From positions 152,969 to 216,968 of the forward strand of contig NZ_PEBI01000005.1 in assembly GCF_002802875.1 (NCBI RefSeq): a stretch of DNA of 64,000 nt, given 5' to 3'. The stretch's first letter is position 1. The number at the start of each line of letters is the position of its first letter. The stretch is from Bifidobacterium primatium (GTDB lineage: Bacteria > Actinomycetota > Actinomycetes > Actinomycetales > Bifidobacteriaceae). The position numbers and the translations under genes were made by a program. Below the pieces are notes generated by a model, which saw nothing but the letters and a program-made list of their open reading frames with translations, did no database searches and was not told the DNA's origin. Shown one piece after another: positions 9,365-19,636 of the stretch.

Positions 9365-9395
9365 GGGGCTGGCTCAGTCAATCTCAGCCAGCCCC
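9365..9395. terminator. Bidirectional hairpin between ureD and ureC
   Basis: Perfect 10-bp stem: GGGGCTGGCT at 9365-9374 pairs with AGCCAGCCCC at 9386-9395. It lies between the convergent ends of ureD and ureC and can stop transcription from both sides. Confidence 0.65.
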
Positions 9396-9413
9396 AACCG
9401 GCACCAGCCGGTC

Positions 9414-11138
9414 TCAGAACAGGAAGTAGCGCTGCGTAAGCGGCAGCTCGTTCGCCGGATCGGAGTGAATGAGCTCGCCGTCGACCGTCACCTGGAACGT
9501 TTCGGGGTTCACCTGGATGTCGGCCAACGTGTCGTTGAACTTGAGGTCCTTCTTGCCCACCGTGCGGCAGCCGTGCACCGGCAGCACCTGACGCTGCAGA
9601 CCGAGCTTGCCCTTGATGTCGTCGTCGATGGCGGCCTGCGACACGAACGTCGCGCAGGAGCTGCCCAACGCACGGCCCAGAGCGCCGAACATGTCGCGGT
9701 AGTACACGGGTTCCGGCGTCGGGATGGAGGCGTTGGCGTCGCCCATGCGCGAGTAGGCGATGGATCCGCCCTTGATGACCATTTCGGGCTTGGCGCCGAA
9801 CATGGCCGGCTGCCACAGCACGAGGTCCGCCATCTTGCCGACCTCCACGGAGCCGACGTAGTCGGCGATGCCGTGCGTGATGGCCGGGTTGATGGTGAAC
9901 TTCGAGACGTAGCGCTTCACGCGGAAGTTGTCGTTGCGGTTGTTGTCGTGCTCGTCTTCGGGGAGCGGGCCGCGCTGCTTCTTCATCTTGTCGGCGGTCT
10001 GGATGGTGCGGGTGATGACCTCGCCCACGCGACCCATGGCCTGCGAGTCGGAGCTCATCATGGAGATGATGCCCATGTCGTGCAGCACGTCCTCCGCGCC
10101 GATGGTCTCGGGGCGGATTCGCGAGTCGGCGAACGAGATGTCCTCGGGAACGTTGCGGTCGAGATGATGGCAGACCATCATCATGTCGAGATGCTCGTCG
10201 ACGGTGTTGCGCGTGAACGGCATGGTCGGGTTCGTGGAGCTCGGCAGCACGTTGGGGAAGCCGGCCGCACGGATGATGTCGGGCGCGTGGCCGCCGCCCG
10301 CGCCCTCGGTGTGGTACGTGTGGATGGCGCGTCCCTTGAACGCGGCGATGGTGTCTTCCACGCAGCCGCCCTCGTTCAGGGTGTCGGTGTGGATGGCCAC
10401 CTGCACGTCCATTTCGTCGGCGACGCCGAGGCAGGTGTCGATGACAGCGGGCGTGGAACCCCAGTCCTCATGAATCTTCAGGCCCGCGGCGCCGGCGCGA
10501 ATCTGCTCGCGCAGCGGTTCGGGCGAGGAGTCGTTGCCCTTGCCGAGGTACGCGATGTTGACGGGCAACGCTTCCGCCGCCTCGATCATGCGGGCCAGGT
10601 GGAAGGCGCCGGGGTTGCAGGTGGTTGCATTGGTGCCGTCGGCCGGGCCGGTGCCGCCGCCGACCATGGTGGTCACGCCGCCGGCGAGCGCGGTGCGCAC
10701 CTGCTGCGGCGAGATGAAGTGGATGTGGGTGTCGAGTCCGCCGGCCGTTACAATCATGCCTTCGCCGGCGAGCGCCTCGGTGCCGGAGCCGACGGCCAGG
10801 CCGGGCGTGACGCCGTCCATGGTCTGCGGATTGCCGGCCTTGCCGATGGCCGAAATCTTGCCGTTCTTGATGCCGATGTCGGCCTTGTAGATGCCGGTGT
10901 AGTCGACGATGAGGGCGTTGGTGATGACGGTGTCGGGCGATTCGGCGTCGAGCTGCACGGAGCTTTGGCCCATGCCGTCGCGGAATGATTTGCCGCCGCC
11001 GAACTTGAGTTCGTCGCCGTAGTTCGTGTAGTCCTTTTCGACTTCGATAATGAGGTCGGTGTCGCCGAGGCGTACGCGGTCGCCCGTCGTCGGGCCGAAC
11101 ATGCCGGCGTAGTCGCTGCGTGTAATCGTCTTGCTCAT
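9414..11138 (-). CDS. ureC: Urease alpha subunit (catalytic)
   Basis: Hydrolyses urea to ammonia and carbamate at a dinuclear nickel site; 574 residues, full length. Expected metal ligands are present at a constant offset from the Klebsiella enzyme: His138 and His140 (DTHIHF), the carbamylated Lys221 and His223 (GLKIHEDWG), His250 ([10 protein letters not shown]), His276, and the Asp in SSDSQAMGR. The flap region GHAPD is intact. It lies 121 nt downstream of ureAB on the same strand. The structural genes run toward the accessory genes, not in one operon with them. Confidence 0.97.
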   Translation of the reverse strand: MSKTITRSDYAGMFGPTTGDRVRLGDTDLIIEVEKDYTNYGDELKFGGGKSFRDGMGQSSVQLDAESPDTVITNALIVDYTGIYKADIGIKNGKISAIGKAGNPQTMDGVTPGLAVGSGTEALAGEGMIVTAGGLDTHIHFISPQQVRTALAGGVTTMVGGGTGPADGTNATTCNPGAFHLARMIEAAEALPVNIAYLGKGNDSSPEPLREQIRAGAAGLKIHEDWGSTPAVIDTCLGVADEMDVQVAIHTDTLNEGGCVEDTIAAFKGRAIHTYHTEGAGGGHAPDIIRAAGFPNVLPSSTNPTMPFTRNTVDEHLDMMMVCHHLDRNVPEDISFADSRIRPETIGAEDVLHDMGIISMMSSDSQAMGRVGEVITRTIQTADKMKKQRGPLPEDEHDNNRNDNFRVKRYVSKFTINPAITHGIADYVGSVEVGKMADLVLWQPAMFGAKPEMVIKGGSIAYSRMGDANASIPTPEPVYYRDMFGALGRALGSSCATFVSQAAIDDDIKGKLGLQRQVLPVHGCRTVGKKDLKFNDTLADIQVNPETFQVTVDGELIHSDPANELPLTQRYFLF

Positions 11139-11164
11139 GATTTCAAGTCCTTACCGTTGTTGTC

Positions 11165-11216
11165 GGCTCCCCTCCCCGAGGGGAGCTGTCGGCCGTCAGG
11201 CTGACTGAGGGGAGCC
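11165..11216. repeat. Dispersed hairpin repeat, copy between ureAB and ureC
   Basis: GGCTCCCCTC, then a short loop, GAGGGGAGCTGTCGG, a second small hairpin and ACTGAGGGGAGCC. It lies within the urease structural operon spacer and could lower readthrough into ureC or stabilise the upstream mRNA. Confidence 0.75.
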
Positions 11217-11259
11217 CACGGATGCGGGCGAGAGAACGGCGAAGCCGTCTCCACCCAAC

Positions 11260-11940
11260 TCACATCCCCAAAAATCCTTGTTCCTTGGCCTTGGCGAATG
11301 CGGCTTCGCGTACGGTCGGGTCGTCGAGCTTGCCGTCGACGAGGGCGCTGAAGCCGTGCACTTCGCGTGTGCCGGCGATGTCGATGAGCTGCACGCGATG
11401 CGATTCGCCCGGTTCGAAGCGCACGGCGGTGCCGGCGGGGATGTCGAGCCGCTTGCCGTAGGCGGCTTTGCGGTCGAACTTGAGGTATTTGTTGACTTCG
11501 AAGAAGTGGAAGTGCGAGCCGATCTGGATCGGACGGTCGGCGGTGTTGACCACGTCGAGTTCGATGCTTTCACGGCCGGCGTTGATGGTGAGGTCGCCGT
11601 CGGCGAAGAAGTATTCGCCCGGCTTGAGCTTTTCGGTGGTTTCGATGGGGTTGTGCACGGAGACGAGCTTGGTGCCGTCGGGGAACGTGGCCTCGACCTC
11701 CACGACGTCGATCATCTCGGCCACGCCGTCCATCACGTCTTCGGGCTTGAGGAGCGTGCGGCCGTACTGCATGAGTTCGGCGACGGTCGCGCCCTCGCGC
11801 GCGCGTTCCACGCATTCGGAGCTGATGAGCGCCACAGCCTCCGGATAGTTGAGCTTCACGCCGCGGTTTTTCCGTTCCTTGGCAAGCTCGCCCGCCTGAT
11901 GCAGCAGCAGCTTGTCGATCTCCCTAGGAGTAAGTCTCAT
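11260..11940 (-). CDS. ureAB: Urease gamma-beta fusion subunit
   Basis: Non-catalytic urease subunits on one chain, 226 residues. Residues 1-100 are UreA (gamma): [14 protein letters not shown] at the start, then [10 protein letters not shown] and [11 protein letters not shown]. Residues 110-226 are UreB (beta): [31 protein letters not shown] and [14 protein letters not shown]. Gamma-beta fusions are known in several bacteria. The start at ATG 11940 matches the conserved UreA N-terminus; an upstream in-frame ATG at 11976 would add 12 atypical residues. First gene of the structural pair. Confidence 0.94.
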   Translation of the reverse strand: MRLTPREIDKLLLHQAGELAKERKNRGVKLNYPEAVALISSECVERAREGATVAELMQYGRTLLKPEDVMDGVAEMIDVVEVEATFPDGTKLVSVHNPIETTEKLKPGEYFFADGDLTINAGRESIELDVVNTADRPIQIGSHFHFFEVNKYLKFDRKAAYGKRLDIPAGTAVRFEPGESHRVQLIDIAGTREVHGFSALVDGKLDDPTVREAAFAKAKEQGFLGM

Positions 11941-12093
11941 CGGACCCCCATCGCCGTTGGTTGAAATTACCAGCAACTTTAAGCCTTCAATAAAAACATC
12001 ACGTTTCTATAGCTCATGCGCCACGCATATGCACTTACCGTGCACTCACATCGCAGAATCTACACAGCGTTGCTTTCTGCAGAAACCTCTCAC

Positions 12094-13869
12094 TCAAAGG
12101 GAAGGCAATAATAATCGCAATGTTTTACCCAATTCAGTCAACAATGAATTATTACCCCCTCCCTTGATAACTCTCGCTAAATACATCTGCTGAACCGCAG
12201 CTTGCTGGTTCGCTGGCACAGATTCCGTTTCATCAAGATTAAACTCTTCCCGCGCTATTCGCTGCCAACATTCTTTTGCATCATGAGGATCAGAAGGCAA
12301 ATGCTGATTGCAAATGCGAAGTAACAGGTAATCCGGATTATCGCTACTTGGCAGAAAGGCAACATGATTACAAATCCATGCCAGAGTTTCTCTCATCGCC
12401 TGAAGGTCAAGCTCAGAGCTGTTATCATTCCCACCGTTGCGCAATATATATTTTTTTGATATTCCAATTTTCCCCAGTTCCGATTCAAGTTCATTATCAG
12501 GGACATCTTCAGGCTTCCGCAATGTCGTCTCAGGTTTCATATCCCCATCCAAAAGCACAAAGGACGAAGAGTGCGTCTGAGCAGAGACTGGAATGACACG
12601 TGTTTTGATGGTTCCCGCTCCACCAGGTACTGGGACTACCTTGATGGATTGTTGGTAATCTTTACTAATTAATTTTGCTGCCGTATTAACCAACATAGCG
12701 GCTAACTCATCCTCTACGAGAAAAGTCCTCTCTGGATAATTCATCCCCAATCGATTGAAAGCTTCTAGCGGAGACGCTTCCTGCGAGAGAACTGCAACCT
12801 TATGACTAATCGGATCAATGTCCAGCATTTTAATGGCCTCTGGCGGAAGCTCTTCAATAAGGGTGGGAGCATGAGTCGACATCACTACTTGATGACCATC
12901 AGTTTTACACTTTTTTGCCAAAAAACGCAGCAATTCTCTCTGTGCACTCGGATGCAGCGACGTCTCCGGCTCATCTAATAAGATGAGACTCCTGCTTTGC
13001 GTAGTGCAAAGCTGATGGACCAGCATAATTGCCGCGAATTCACCACTTCCTGCGTATGCTTCTGAATAGTCGCGATTTTCTGTGACGAGTTTAGCTGTAT
13101 AACCCTCCACTCCGAAGAAATCATGTTTCACTAAGCTTATTTTTCTATATTCTCTTCCGAGAATCTTAGATACCGATGTACGTTCCACAGCGTCAAGTTC
13201 AACAGGAGGTTCAAGGATGCGATTAGCTCCATATAAGCGCTGCTCAGTCTCTAAAGTTTCTAGAGCTTTCTTGACATGGGGCGATGCTCTACGAACATTA
13301 CGCTTCTTATCCTTAAGCTTATTTCTCTGATTTCGCCAATTAAAGCTGGTATAGATATCATATGCAGGCAGTTCCTGACGAAAGTCAAGATATAATACAT
13401 GCTTCTCGACCGGACGCCAACGAGTTTGGCTACGGTACTGTGCGTCTTCTTTACGATAAGGAGGCATGGCCGCCATGCCATCCCTCTTACGTGGCTCGTC
13501 TGTTTCGAAGTAATCAGGATCATCTCGCCGCGCATTATTCACGCGCGTAAGCATCACCTCTGCATGCACATCCCGTCGAGGAATATAGCCATAGTAGTAT
13601 CGTTGCTTACCGTTGTCTGCTTCCTCAATCGGATCCAAAGCTGTTTCAAACCAGTATCGGCCAATGTTATACCCATTAGGCGCCCCTTGAAGTGCTCTAA
13701 GGATGGAGCTCTTATTCACACCATTAGGCCCTACAATGGCCGTAATTGGATATGTGAAATTAATACGAGCACCAATCGATAAGTTTTTGAAGTGAGGAAA
13801 ACATACGTACGATATAAAAGGAAAGAAATCTTCTTGATTCTTCCTCTTCAGAATGTCGAAATCATCCAT
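12094..13869 (-). CDS. OLD-like ATPase with TOPRIM-type nuclease region
   Basis: 591-residue protein of the AAA/ABC-ATPase plus TOPRIM type used in several phage-defence systems. The ATPase half has a P-loop at residues 47-55 (GPNGVNKSS), an ABC-like signature (AYAGSGEFAA, 271-280), Walker B (LILLDEPETSLHP) and STHAP. Residue 52 is Asn where the P-loop Gly before Lys is expected, confirmed at codon level (AAT). The C-terminal half has TOPRIM-like acidic motifs: LVEDEL (384-389), GGAG (416-419) and LLDGD (439-443). The start overlaps the end of the methyltransferase gene by 8 nt, so the two form an operon. The DNA is clearly AT-richer than its neighbours, which suggests transfer. Confidence 0.75.
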   Translation of the reverse strand: MDDFDILKRKNQEDFFPFISYVCFPHFKNLSIGARINFTYPITAIVGPNGVNKSSILRALQGAPNGYNIGRYWFETALDPIEEADNGKQRYYYGYIPRRDVHAEVMLTRVNNARRDDPDYFETDEPRKRDGMAAMPPYRKEDAQYRSQTRWRPVEKHVLYLDFRQELPAYDIYTSFNWRNQRNKLKDKKRNVRRASPHVKKALETLETEQRLYGANRILEPPVELDAVERTSVSKILGREYRKISLVKHDFFGVEGYTAKLVTENRDYSEAYAGSGEFAAIMLVHQLCTTQSRSLILLDEPETSLHPSAQRELLRFLAKKCKTDGHQVVMSTHAPTLIEELPPEAIKMLDIDPISHKVAVLSQEASPLEAFNRLGMNYPERTFLVEDELAAMLVNTAAKLISKDYQQSIKVVPVPGGAGTIKTRVIPVSAQTHSSSFVLLDGDMKPETTLRKPEDVPDNELESELGKIGISKKYILRNGGNDNSSELDLQAMRETLAWICNHVAFLPSSDNPDYLLLRICNQHLPSDPHDAKECWQRIAREEFNLDETESVPANQQAAVQQMYLARVIKGGGNNSLLTELGKTLRLLLPSL

Positions 13870-14968
13870 GTCTTTCCGCTCTTTCTATATTGCGAAGGAT
13901 ACGCTGAGCAATCGCCTTCCCCAGGGGAATAGGAACAGCATTACCGATTTGTCTCGCTATAGAAACCTTGGACCCGACAAAACGGTGACTTTCCGGAAAC
14001 CCTTGCAACAGCGACGCCTCATACAAAGTAAGCGCACGATCTTCATCAGGATGAAGATAACGTCCTTTTTCTGGTTTGAAAAACTCAGTCCTAATCGTCA
14101 CCGATGGGGCATCCCAACGTAGGCGTCCCATGACATCTGTAGCACCTTTGGTATAGCCCTTCCAGCAAGGTGCTAACAGTCTCTCCGGAATATCAAAACG
14201 ATTACCCCCAACAGGTATGAAACTAAATCGCGCAAGAGATAAATCAGAATATCTCCGTGTTAAATGTAATTCATGCGGAGCAAAGGCACCGGGGTAGGAC
14301 TTCCCATTAAACTCAAAAAACCTTCCAGAGGGCAACTCAATTTGCGTTACATGGCTTTGTACATGCGACAAAGCATCTCTCACTGTCAACGGTTTTCCAT
14401 CATTCGTCGGAACAGGGAAACCGGGATTGTCGCAGTCTCGACGATAGCCAATGACAACAGCTCTCTTGCGCAGTTGAGGAACTCCGTAATCTGCAGCATT
14501 AAGAATCTTAACCGTTAACAAATAATCAGAGAGAATCCCGTTCTTCCCCGTGCTCGCCAACAAAGCCTCATACTGCTTAGATTTCAAAAATGCCGGCACA
14601 TTTTCCATAACAAAATATCGAGGCTTCGTTCTATTAATAGTTTCTGCATATTGTTGCCACAACATGTTGCGCTTATCTTCTTGATCGCGCTTGCCCAATG
14701 TTGAAAATCCTTGGCAGGGGGGGCCGCCAATAACGACATCAATATTTTGTGGCACATCACTTTCGACCAGCCATTCCTGAATAGGCACAGCATGCACAAT
14801 GCCTTTCCCAAAGGAGGCTTCATATGAAGCAGCAGCAGATTGATCCATCTCCACTGCAGCCACGACGCAATAGCGTTCCGAGGCCTGATGAAAACCTTCG
14901 GATAGTCCACCAGCCCCGCAAAAGAGGTCTAAAATACAAATTTTACCTTCCCGACCAGCCATATCCAT
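13862..14968 (-). CDS. DNA cytosine-5 methyltransferase
   Basis: C5 cytosine methyltransferase of 368 residues. Motif I is DLFCGAGGLSEGF, motif IV GGPPCQGFS with catalytic Cys85, motif VI MENVP (121-125), motif VIII QLRKRAVVIGY and motif X ARQIGNAVPIPLGKAIA near the end. The recognition sequence cannot be read from the protein. No restriction endonuclease gene follows; the next gene, overlapping by 8 nt, is the OLD-like ATPase. The pair sits in an AT-rich insertion next to an unrelated restriction-modification pair. Confidence 0.92.
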   Translation of the reverse strand: MDMAGREGKICILDLFCGAGGLSEGFHQASERYCVVAAVEMDQSAAASYEASFGKGIVHAVPIQEWLVESDVPQNIDVVIGGPPCQGFSTLGKRDQEDKRNMLWQQYAETINRTKPRYFVMENVPAFLKSKQYEALLASTGKNGILSDYLLTVKILNAADYGVPQLRKRAVVIGYRRDCDNPGFPVPTNDGKPLTVRDALSHVQSHVTQIELPSGRFFEFNGKSYPGAFAPHELHLTRRYSDLSLARFSFIPVGGNRFDIPERLLAPCWKGYTKGATDVMGRLRWDAPSVTIRTEFFKPEKGRYLHPDEDRALTLYEASLLQGFPESHRFVGSKVSIARQIGNAVPIPLGKAIAQRILRNIERAERHG

Positions 14969-15096
14969 TTATATTACGTTACAATTTCTCGTCACTTCGA
15001 CCAATAGACGAACAGCGTTCTTATTTTCACAATAAGATTTCCACTTTAGATTCATAGAGGGAGTTTTTGTCATCATAATGACATATATTCTTCCCT

Positions 15097-16425
15097 ATGA
15101 GTAGCCTGATTCCCGAAAACGCCATTGATGATGCCGACGAGCTTATCTCCAAGTTGCGCGAGAGTATGACCCGACGCCAGCTGGCCGAGTCGCTCGGCCT
15201 GTCCACATCCACCGTGGAGCGCTGGGAGTCGGGCAAGGTCCAGTGCAAGCCCGCCTACGTCCCCGCGTTGCAGGAGCTGTACTACGGCACCACGCACGAG
15301 ACCGGCACGGACTTCCGGACCATCGATCTGTTTGCCGGCATCGGCGGCATCCGCCGCGGCTTCGCGACCGCCGGCGGCCACGCCGTGTTCTCGTCCGAGT
15401 GGAACGAGTTCTCCACGCGCACCTACCGCACCAACTACGGGTTCGCCGAGACCATGGCCGGCGACATCACACAGGTGGACGCGAACGACATCCCGGACTG
15501 TGACGTGGTGCTCGCTGGCTTCCCGTGCCAGCCGTTCAGTCTGGCCGGCGTCTCGAAGAAGCGCAGCCTCGGACGGGAGACCGGCTTCCGCGACAAGACG
15601 CAGGGCACCCTGTTCTTCGACGTGGCGCGCATCATCGCGGCCAAGCGTCCCGCCGCGTTCCTCCTGGAGAACGTGAAGAACCTCACCAGCCATGACCGTG
15701 GTCGCACGTTCAAGGTCATCCTCGACGCACTGCAGAACGAGCTCGGCTACGAGGTGCACTGGAAGGTCGTCGACGGCCAGCACTTCGTGCCCCAGCACAG
15801 GGAGCGCATCTACATCGTCGGCTTCCGCTCTAGGACCGACTTCACATGGGACGATCTCAAGTTCCCGGACCATCAGCCGGTGCTCGCCGACATCCTCCAC
15901 AAAACCGACGGCACCGAGCCCTATCTGCCGTGGGACGGCGACAAGTACTTCGACTTCGAGCACAAGAAGGTGCAGGACAAGTACACGCTCACCCCGCGTC
16001 TGTGGCAGTACCTTCAGGACTACAGGAAGAAGCACGAGGCTCTGGGCCACGGGTTCGGCTACGGGCTCGTCACCCCGGACATGGTGTCGCGCACCCTGTC
16101 CGCCCGCTACCACAAGGATGGCAGCGAGATTCTTATCTCCCAAGGCGACGAGCGCCCCCGCCGTCTGACGCCGCGCGAGTGCGCCCGTCTCATGGGCTAC
16201 CCGGACGACTTCCGCATCCCCGTTTCGGACACGCAGGCCTACCGCCAGTTCGGCAACAGCGTGGTCGTGCCCGCCATCGCCGAGGTCGCGCGCATCATGC
16301 GCCCCCACATCCTCAAGGTCATGGCAGAGGGCGACCAAGGACTGATTCTGGACGATGCGGAAAGATCCGTGGACGAAATCCAGAAGGCCCGGGAGCTTGC
16401 CGTCGCCGGAGCCAGCGAGAACTAA
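15097..16425 (+). CDS. Dcm-like DNA cytosine-5 methyltransferase with N-terminal HTH
   Basis: Methyltransferase of 442 residues. Residues 15-55 form a helix-turn-helix ([20 protein letters not shown]), as in Dcm/EcoRII-type enzymes, where it can repress its own gene. The catalytic part has [21 protein letters not shown] (Cys144), [18 protein letters not shown] and [12 protein letters not shown]. The partner gene downstream encodes an MvaI/BcnI-type nuclease, so the likely target is CCWGG or CCSGG. It is divergent from the AT-rich methyltransferase at 14968 and has higher GC than it. Confidence 0.92.
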   Translation: MSSLIPENAIDDADELISKLRESMTRRQLAESLGLSTSTVERWESGKVQCKPAYVPALQELYYGTTHETGTDFRTIDLFAGIGGIRRGFATAGGHAVFSSEWNEFSTRTYRTNYGFAETMAGDITQVDANDIPDCDVVLAGFPCQPFSLAGVSKKRSLGRETGFRDKTQGTLFFDVARIIAAKRPAAFLLENVKNLTSHDRGRTFKVILDALQNELGYEVHWKVVDGQHFVPQHRERIYIVGFRSRTDFTWDDLKFPDHQPVLADILHKTDGTEPYLPWDGDKYFDFEHKKVQDKYTLTPRLWQYLQDYRKKHEALGHGFGYGLVTPDMVSRTLSARYHKDGSEILISQGDERPRRLTPRECARLMGYPDDFRIPVSDTQAYRQFGNSVVVPAIAEVARIMRPHILKVMAEGDQGLILDDAERSVDEIQKARELAVAGASEN

Positions 16426-16483
16426 CCCTAAATGGCCGGTGTCGAGCCGGCCATTGTCTGTTGTTCGTGGGTATCGTGGTTGC

Positions 16484-17902
16484 ATGTGCGATACCCACGT
16501 CAATGAAGCCCGCCAATGGTACGACACGGCCGACATCAGCCAGGTCAACGAACTGCTCGCCAACGCCGGTGCAAGCAGCATCTGGGTCAAAAGACTCGTC
16601 GCGAACAACAACTCCAAGCAGCAGATATGGCTGGCCAATGATCCATCGGATCTATCCTTCTTCCCGCTGGGGAAGCCGTCATATACTCCGGCAAAATCGC
16701 AGAAGAAAAAGGCCGGCAACCCGGTCATCCAGATTCCTGTGACGTGGCAATGGGTCACGCCGAATGGTCGGTTTGATGCCCCCGACGCGAAGCTCTGCTA
16801 CTACCCGCAATATCCCGAGGTTCGTTTTTCCGGGTTTCTACGCGGCTGCAAGGAGGCCCCGTCCGAGCTGCTGAGTGAAACGAAACGCGGCCATGAAGTA
16901 AACCGCTGCCTGTTCCTAGGCCCGGTGAAGAATGCTTCCGGCGAAGTCGTTCGGATAGTGGCACTTGTGGTCGGGGCCGAATCCCCGGCGGCGCGGTACG
17001 TGCTCGGCATGGAGACCTTCGAGGCGGGGCACTTATGCCCGATCGTCTACCAGTCACAGCGTCAGCAGGACGAGTTCTCCACTCTCGAACGGGCCTTGGA
17101 GAACATCGTCGGCCGCAAAATCATTCCGTGGCGGCTTAACAATGACGGCACCATCGTCCAACCGTACGCTGCCCCCAATGCCCCCGGTCTCACGCTGGAG
17201 GCGGAGCTGGGCGTGGGGGAGAACGCCATTCCCGGACCGGACTTCGACATCTGGGAGCTTAAGGCCATCAAGCAGAAGTCTTTGGAACGCCGATACAACC
17301 ACAAGGTCACGCTCTTCACCCCGCAGCCCGACCGCCCCGAAACAGGACGCCTGTCCACGGTCGACTTCGTACTCAAGTACGGGCATGTACACACCACTGA
17401 CGAGGACGGCAACCCGACCAGTTACTATTTCACCTCCGGCGACATCCAGCGCGAAGGCGAGGACAAGCCGGGCGCGAAGCTCGAACTCGTTCTGGAAGGC
17501 TTCACCGACGCTAGGCACTTCGACCCCAACGGCATGATTGCCCTCTACGAGAAGGGCACGAGAAACCTCGCCGCCGGATGGTCGTACCTGAAGCTGCTCG
17601 GACACTGGCAGCGCAAGCACAACCGCGCCGCATACGTGCCTTACCTGAGCGAGAAGAACGACGGCGTCGCCACGGTCGAGTTCGGTCCGCTCATCACCCT
17701 CGGCATCTCCACCAGCTTCGGCCTGTTCCTCCAGGCGTTCAAGGACGGCAAGGCAGTCTACGACCCTGGCGACAAGGCAACCCTCGTGAACGGCAAATGG
17801 AAGCCGAAAGCCCGCAGCCAGTTCCGCATCAACCTCAACGACATCGCCGCCATCTACGGAGAAGTACGAGAAGTCGATATGCGAAATCATAAAACATACT
17901 AA
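16484..17902 (+). CDS. MvaI/BcnI-family type II restriction endonuclease
   Basis: Restriction nuclease of 472 residues. The nuclease core is in the second half, with the PD-(D/E)xK-type catalytic stretch GPDFDIWELK (acidic residues 253/255, Glu258 and Lys260). As recalled, R.MvaI and R.BcnI are about 240 residues, so the first 200 or so residues are an extra domain that I do not recognise. The start at ATG 16484 avoids overlap with the methyltransferase end (58 nt gap); no clear ribosome site precedes it, so the message may be leaderless. Partner of the methyltransferase at 15097. Confidence 0.82.
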   Translation: MCDTHVNEARQWYDTADISQVNELLANAGASSIWVKRLVANNNSKQQIWLANDPSDLSFFPLGKPSYTPAKSQKKKAGNPVIQIPVTWQWVTPNGRFDAPDAKLCYYPQYPEVRFSGFLRGCKEAPSELLSETKRGHEVNRCLFLGPVKNASGEVVRIVALVVGAESPAARYVLGMETFEAGHLCPIVYQSQRQQDEFSTLERALENIVGRKIIPWRLNNDGTIVQPYAAPNAPGLTLEAELGVGENAIPGPDFDIWELKAIKQKSLERRYNHKVTLFTPQPDRPETGRLSTVDFVLKYGHVHTTDEDGNPTSYYFTSGDIQREGEDKPGAKLELVLEGFTDARHFDPNGMIALYEKGTRNLAAGWSYLKLLGHWQRKHNRAAYVPYLSEKNDGVATVEFGPLITLGISTSFGLFLQAFKDGKAVYDPGDKATLVNGKWKPKARSQFRINLNDIAAIYGEVREVDMRNHKTY

Positions 17903-18061
17903 TGCTAAAGGCGATGTCATGGAAGCAGAACAAAAAAAGACAGACCGCACCAAGCTGATACCCAGAAATACGGATGCTTTTTTCTGGCCTTTCGCACGAC
18001 AAGCCTCTCTACGTCAGCATCCTTAACCATCACACTTTTCCAACACAGCTTCGGTGCCTCT

Positions 18062-19366
18062 CTACTCCCCAACGCAGAACGCCGCATACAGCGGCACGCT
18101 GCGGACGCCGTTGTCGACCCCGAAATTCTTGGTCGAAAGACGCAGCGCCTCATCAGGTTCATACTTGCCTCGGTACACCGACAGGCTGCGCGATCTGGTG
18201 TTATCGGACGACTTCACCTCCACCGGCACACCGGCGGCGCTGTCGTTCATCTGCATGACGAAATCCACCTCGGCGGTGGCGCCGCTGGTCCAATACCGCA
18301 ACGGAACACCATTGGCGCACATGCTCTGCGCAACATAGTTTTCCACGACACCGCCCAAGTCGACCCGTCGGCGGCGCTCCACATCCATCACCATGTCCTG
18401 ACGCAATTCCGAACGGGCCGACAGCAAGCCGGTGTCTCCCATGTAGATTTTGAATGCCGCCGCATCCTCGTGCATGGCAAGCGGAAGCTGCCCACTGGAA
18501 ACACGCACGCATCGCTCGACCAAACCGGCAGACAACAACCACGAAATCGCCGGAGCATATACCGACGCCCTTCCACCGGAACGCACAAGTTTGTACTGGA
18601 ATTTATGATTTTCCTTTGCCAATTGCGCCGGAATACTGTTCCAGGTATCCCGTATGCGAGCGGTTTCCACCGGTGATGCATATTTGGCCATGTCGGCTGA
18701 GTACAAATCCAAAATATCCATCTGTAAAGCTCGGACCGCATCAAAACTGCCGCTACGGGCATATTCGGAAACGGCCTCAGGCATGCCGCCCACCAGAAGA
18801 TATTGCCAAAATCGAGACATCATCTCGTCGTGCAGATAAAACGACTCACCGCTATGATAGCTTTCCCGAATCTCCGCGACCAACGCCCCTTCTCCGAGAG
18901 CATCCAAAAACTCGGCAAAATTCATCGGCCTTAAGGTCAGTGTCTGCACTTTCCCAACCGGGGCAGTAAATCCTTGCTGATTAACAGCGACCCCCAGCAG
19001 GCTTCCAGCAGCGACCACAGCAAGCTGCGGCATATCCTCCTGAAAATACTTCAAAGACGCCAACGCACGGTTGGAAGCCTGAATCTCATCCAAGAACAGC
19101 AGCGTATGCTCCGGGGCGATACGCATGCCGGAAATCTGCGACAGTCGACGAATCAACGTCCTGGGCTCAAGATCCTGTTCAAAAGCCTGACGAGCACGAC
19201 CATCCCTCTCCAAGTCAAAGCGCACATAATCATTCGCAAATTCCGTCTTTGCGAACTCATTCAACAAGTAGGTCTTTCCTGTCTGACGAGCGCCATATAC
19301 AAGCAGCGGCTTGTGGCTGGGAGCATTCTTCCATTCGGCAAGACGCTTCATCATATTCCTATGCAT
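18062..19366 (-). CDS. AAA_14/DUF4143 ATPase
   Basis: 434-residue single-protein ATPase common in gut bacteria, function unknown. The P-loop is GARQTGKT at residues 25-32 and Walker B is LLFLDEIQ; an AAA_14 core is followed by a C-terminal DUF4143 domain with a nuclease-like patch (EVDFVMQM, VEVKSSDNTRSRSL). Such genes are often near mobile or defence DNA. It stands alone on the minus strand at the right edge of the defence block. The long upstream intergenic region carries direct repeats. Confidence 0.85.
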   Translation of the reverse strand: MHRNMMKRLAEWKNAPSHKPLLVYGARQTGKTYLLNEFAKTEFANDYVRFDLERDGRARQAFEQDLEPRTLIRRLSQISGMRIAPEHTLLFLDEIQASNRALASLKYFQEDMPQLAVVAAGSLLGVAVNQQGFTAPVGKVQTLTLRPMNFAEFLDALGEGALVAEIRESYHSGESFYLHDEMMSRFWQYLLVGGMPEAVSEYARSGSFDAVRALQMDILDLYSADMAKYASPVETARIRDTWNSIPAQLAKENHKFQYKLVRSGGRASVYAPAISWLLSAGLVERCVRVSSGQLPLAMHEDAAAFKIYMGDTGLLSARSELRQDMVMDVERRRRVDLGGVVENYVAQSMCANGVPLRYWTSGATAEVDFVMQMNDSAAGVPVEVKSSDNTRSRSLSVYRGKYEPDEALRLSTKNFGVDNGVRSVPLYAAFCVGE

Positions 19367-19636
19367 AGGTCATCAGCCCCTATCGCACCCATCGTCGCCA
19401 ATACGCTTATATCTGAGTTATCTTCGGAAAAATGTCGCAAATGACATTTTTTGGTTGATAAAAATGTATTCTACTACTTTTTTTTGAAGATAACTTGCCG
19501 ACACCGAAAAGTCACCGGAAAGGAAAACGACTCAGCAACGGTATGCGGCCGCCGCAAACGCCGACCGCGAACCCACCCTTTTATATCTTTTTATAAGTTT
19601 TATATCTTTTATAAGTTGGAAGACACAAAACCGGAG

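Noticed and set aside
9465..10988. 507-residue open frame antisense to ureC
   Set aside because: Same shadow effect; UreC on the minus strand has every catalytic residue.
15073..16758. 561-residue open frame antisense to the Dcm-like methyltransferase
   Set aside because: The plus-strand protein has all C5-methyltransferase motifs; the antisense frame has none.
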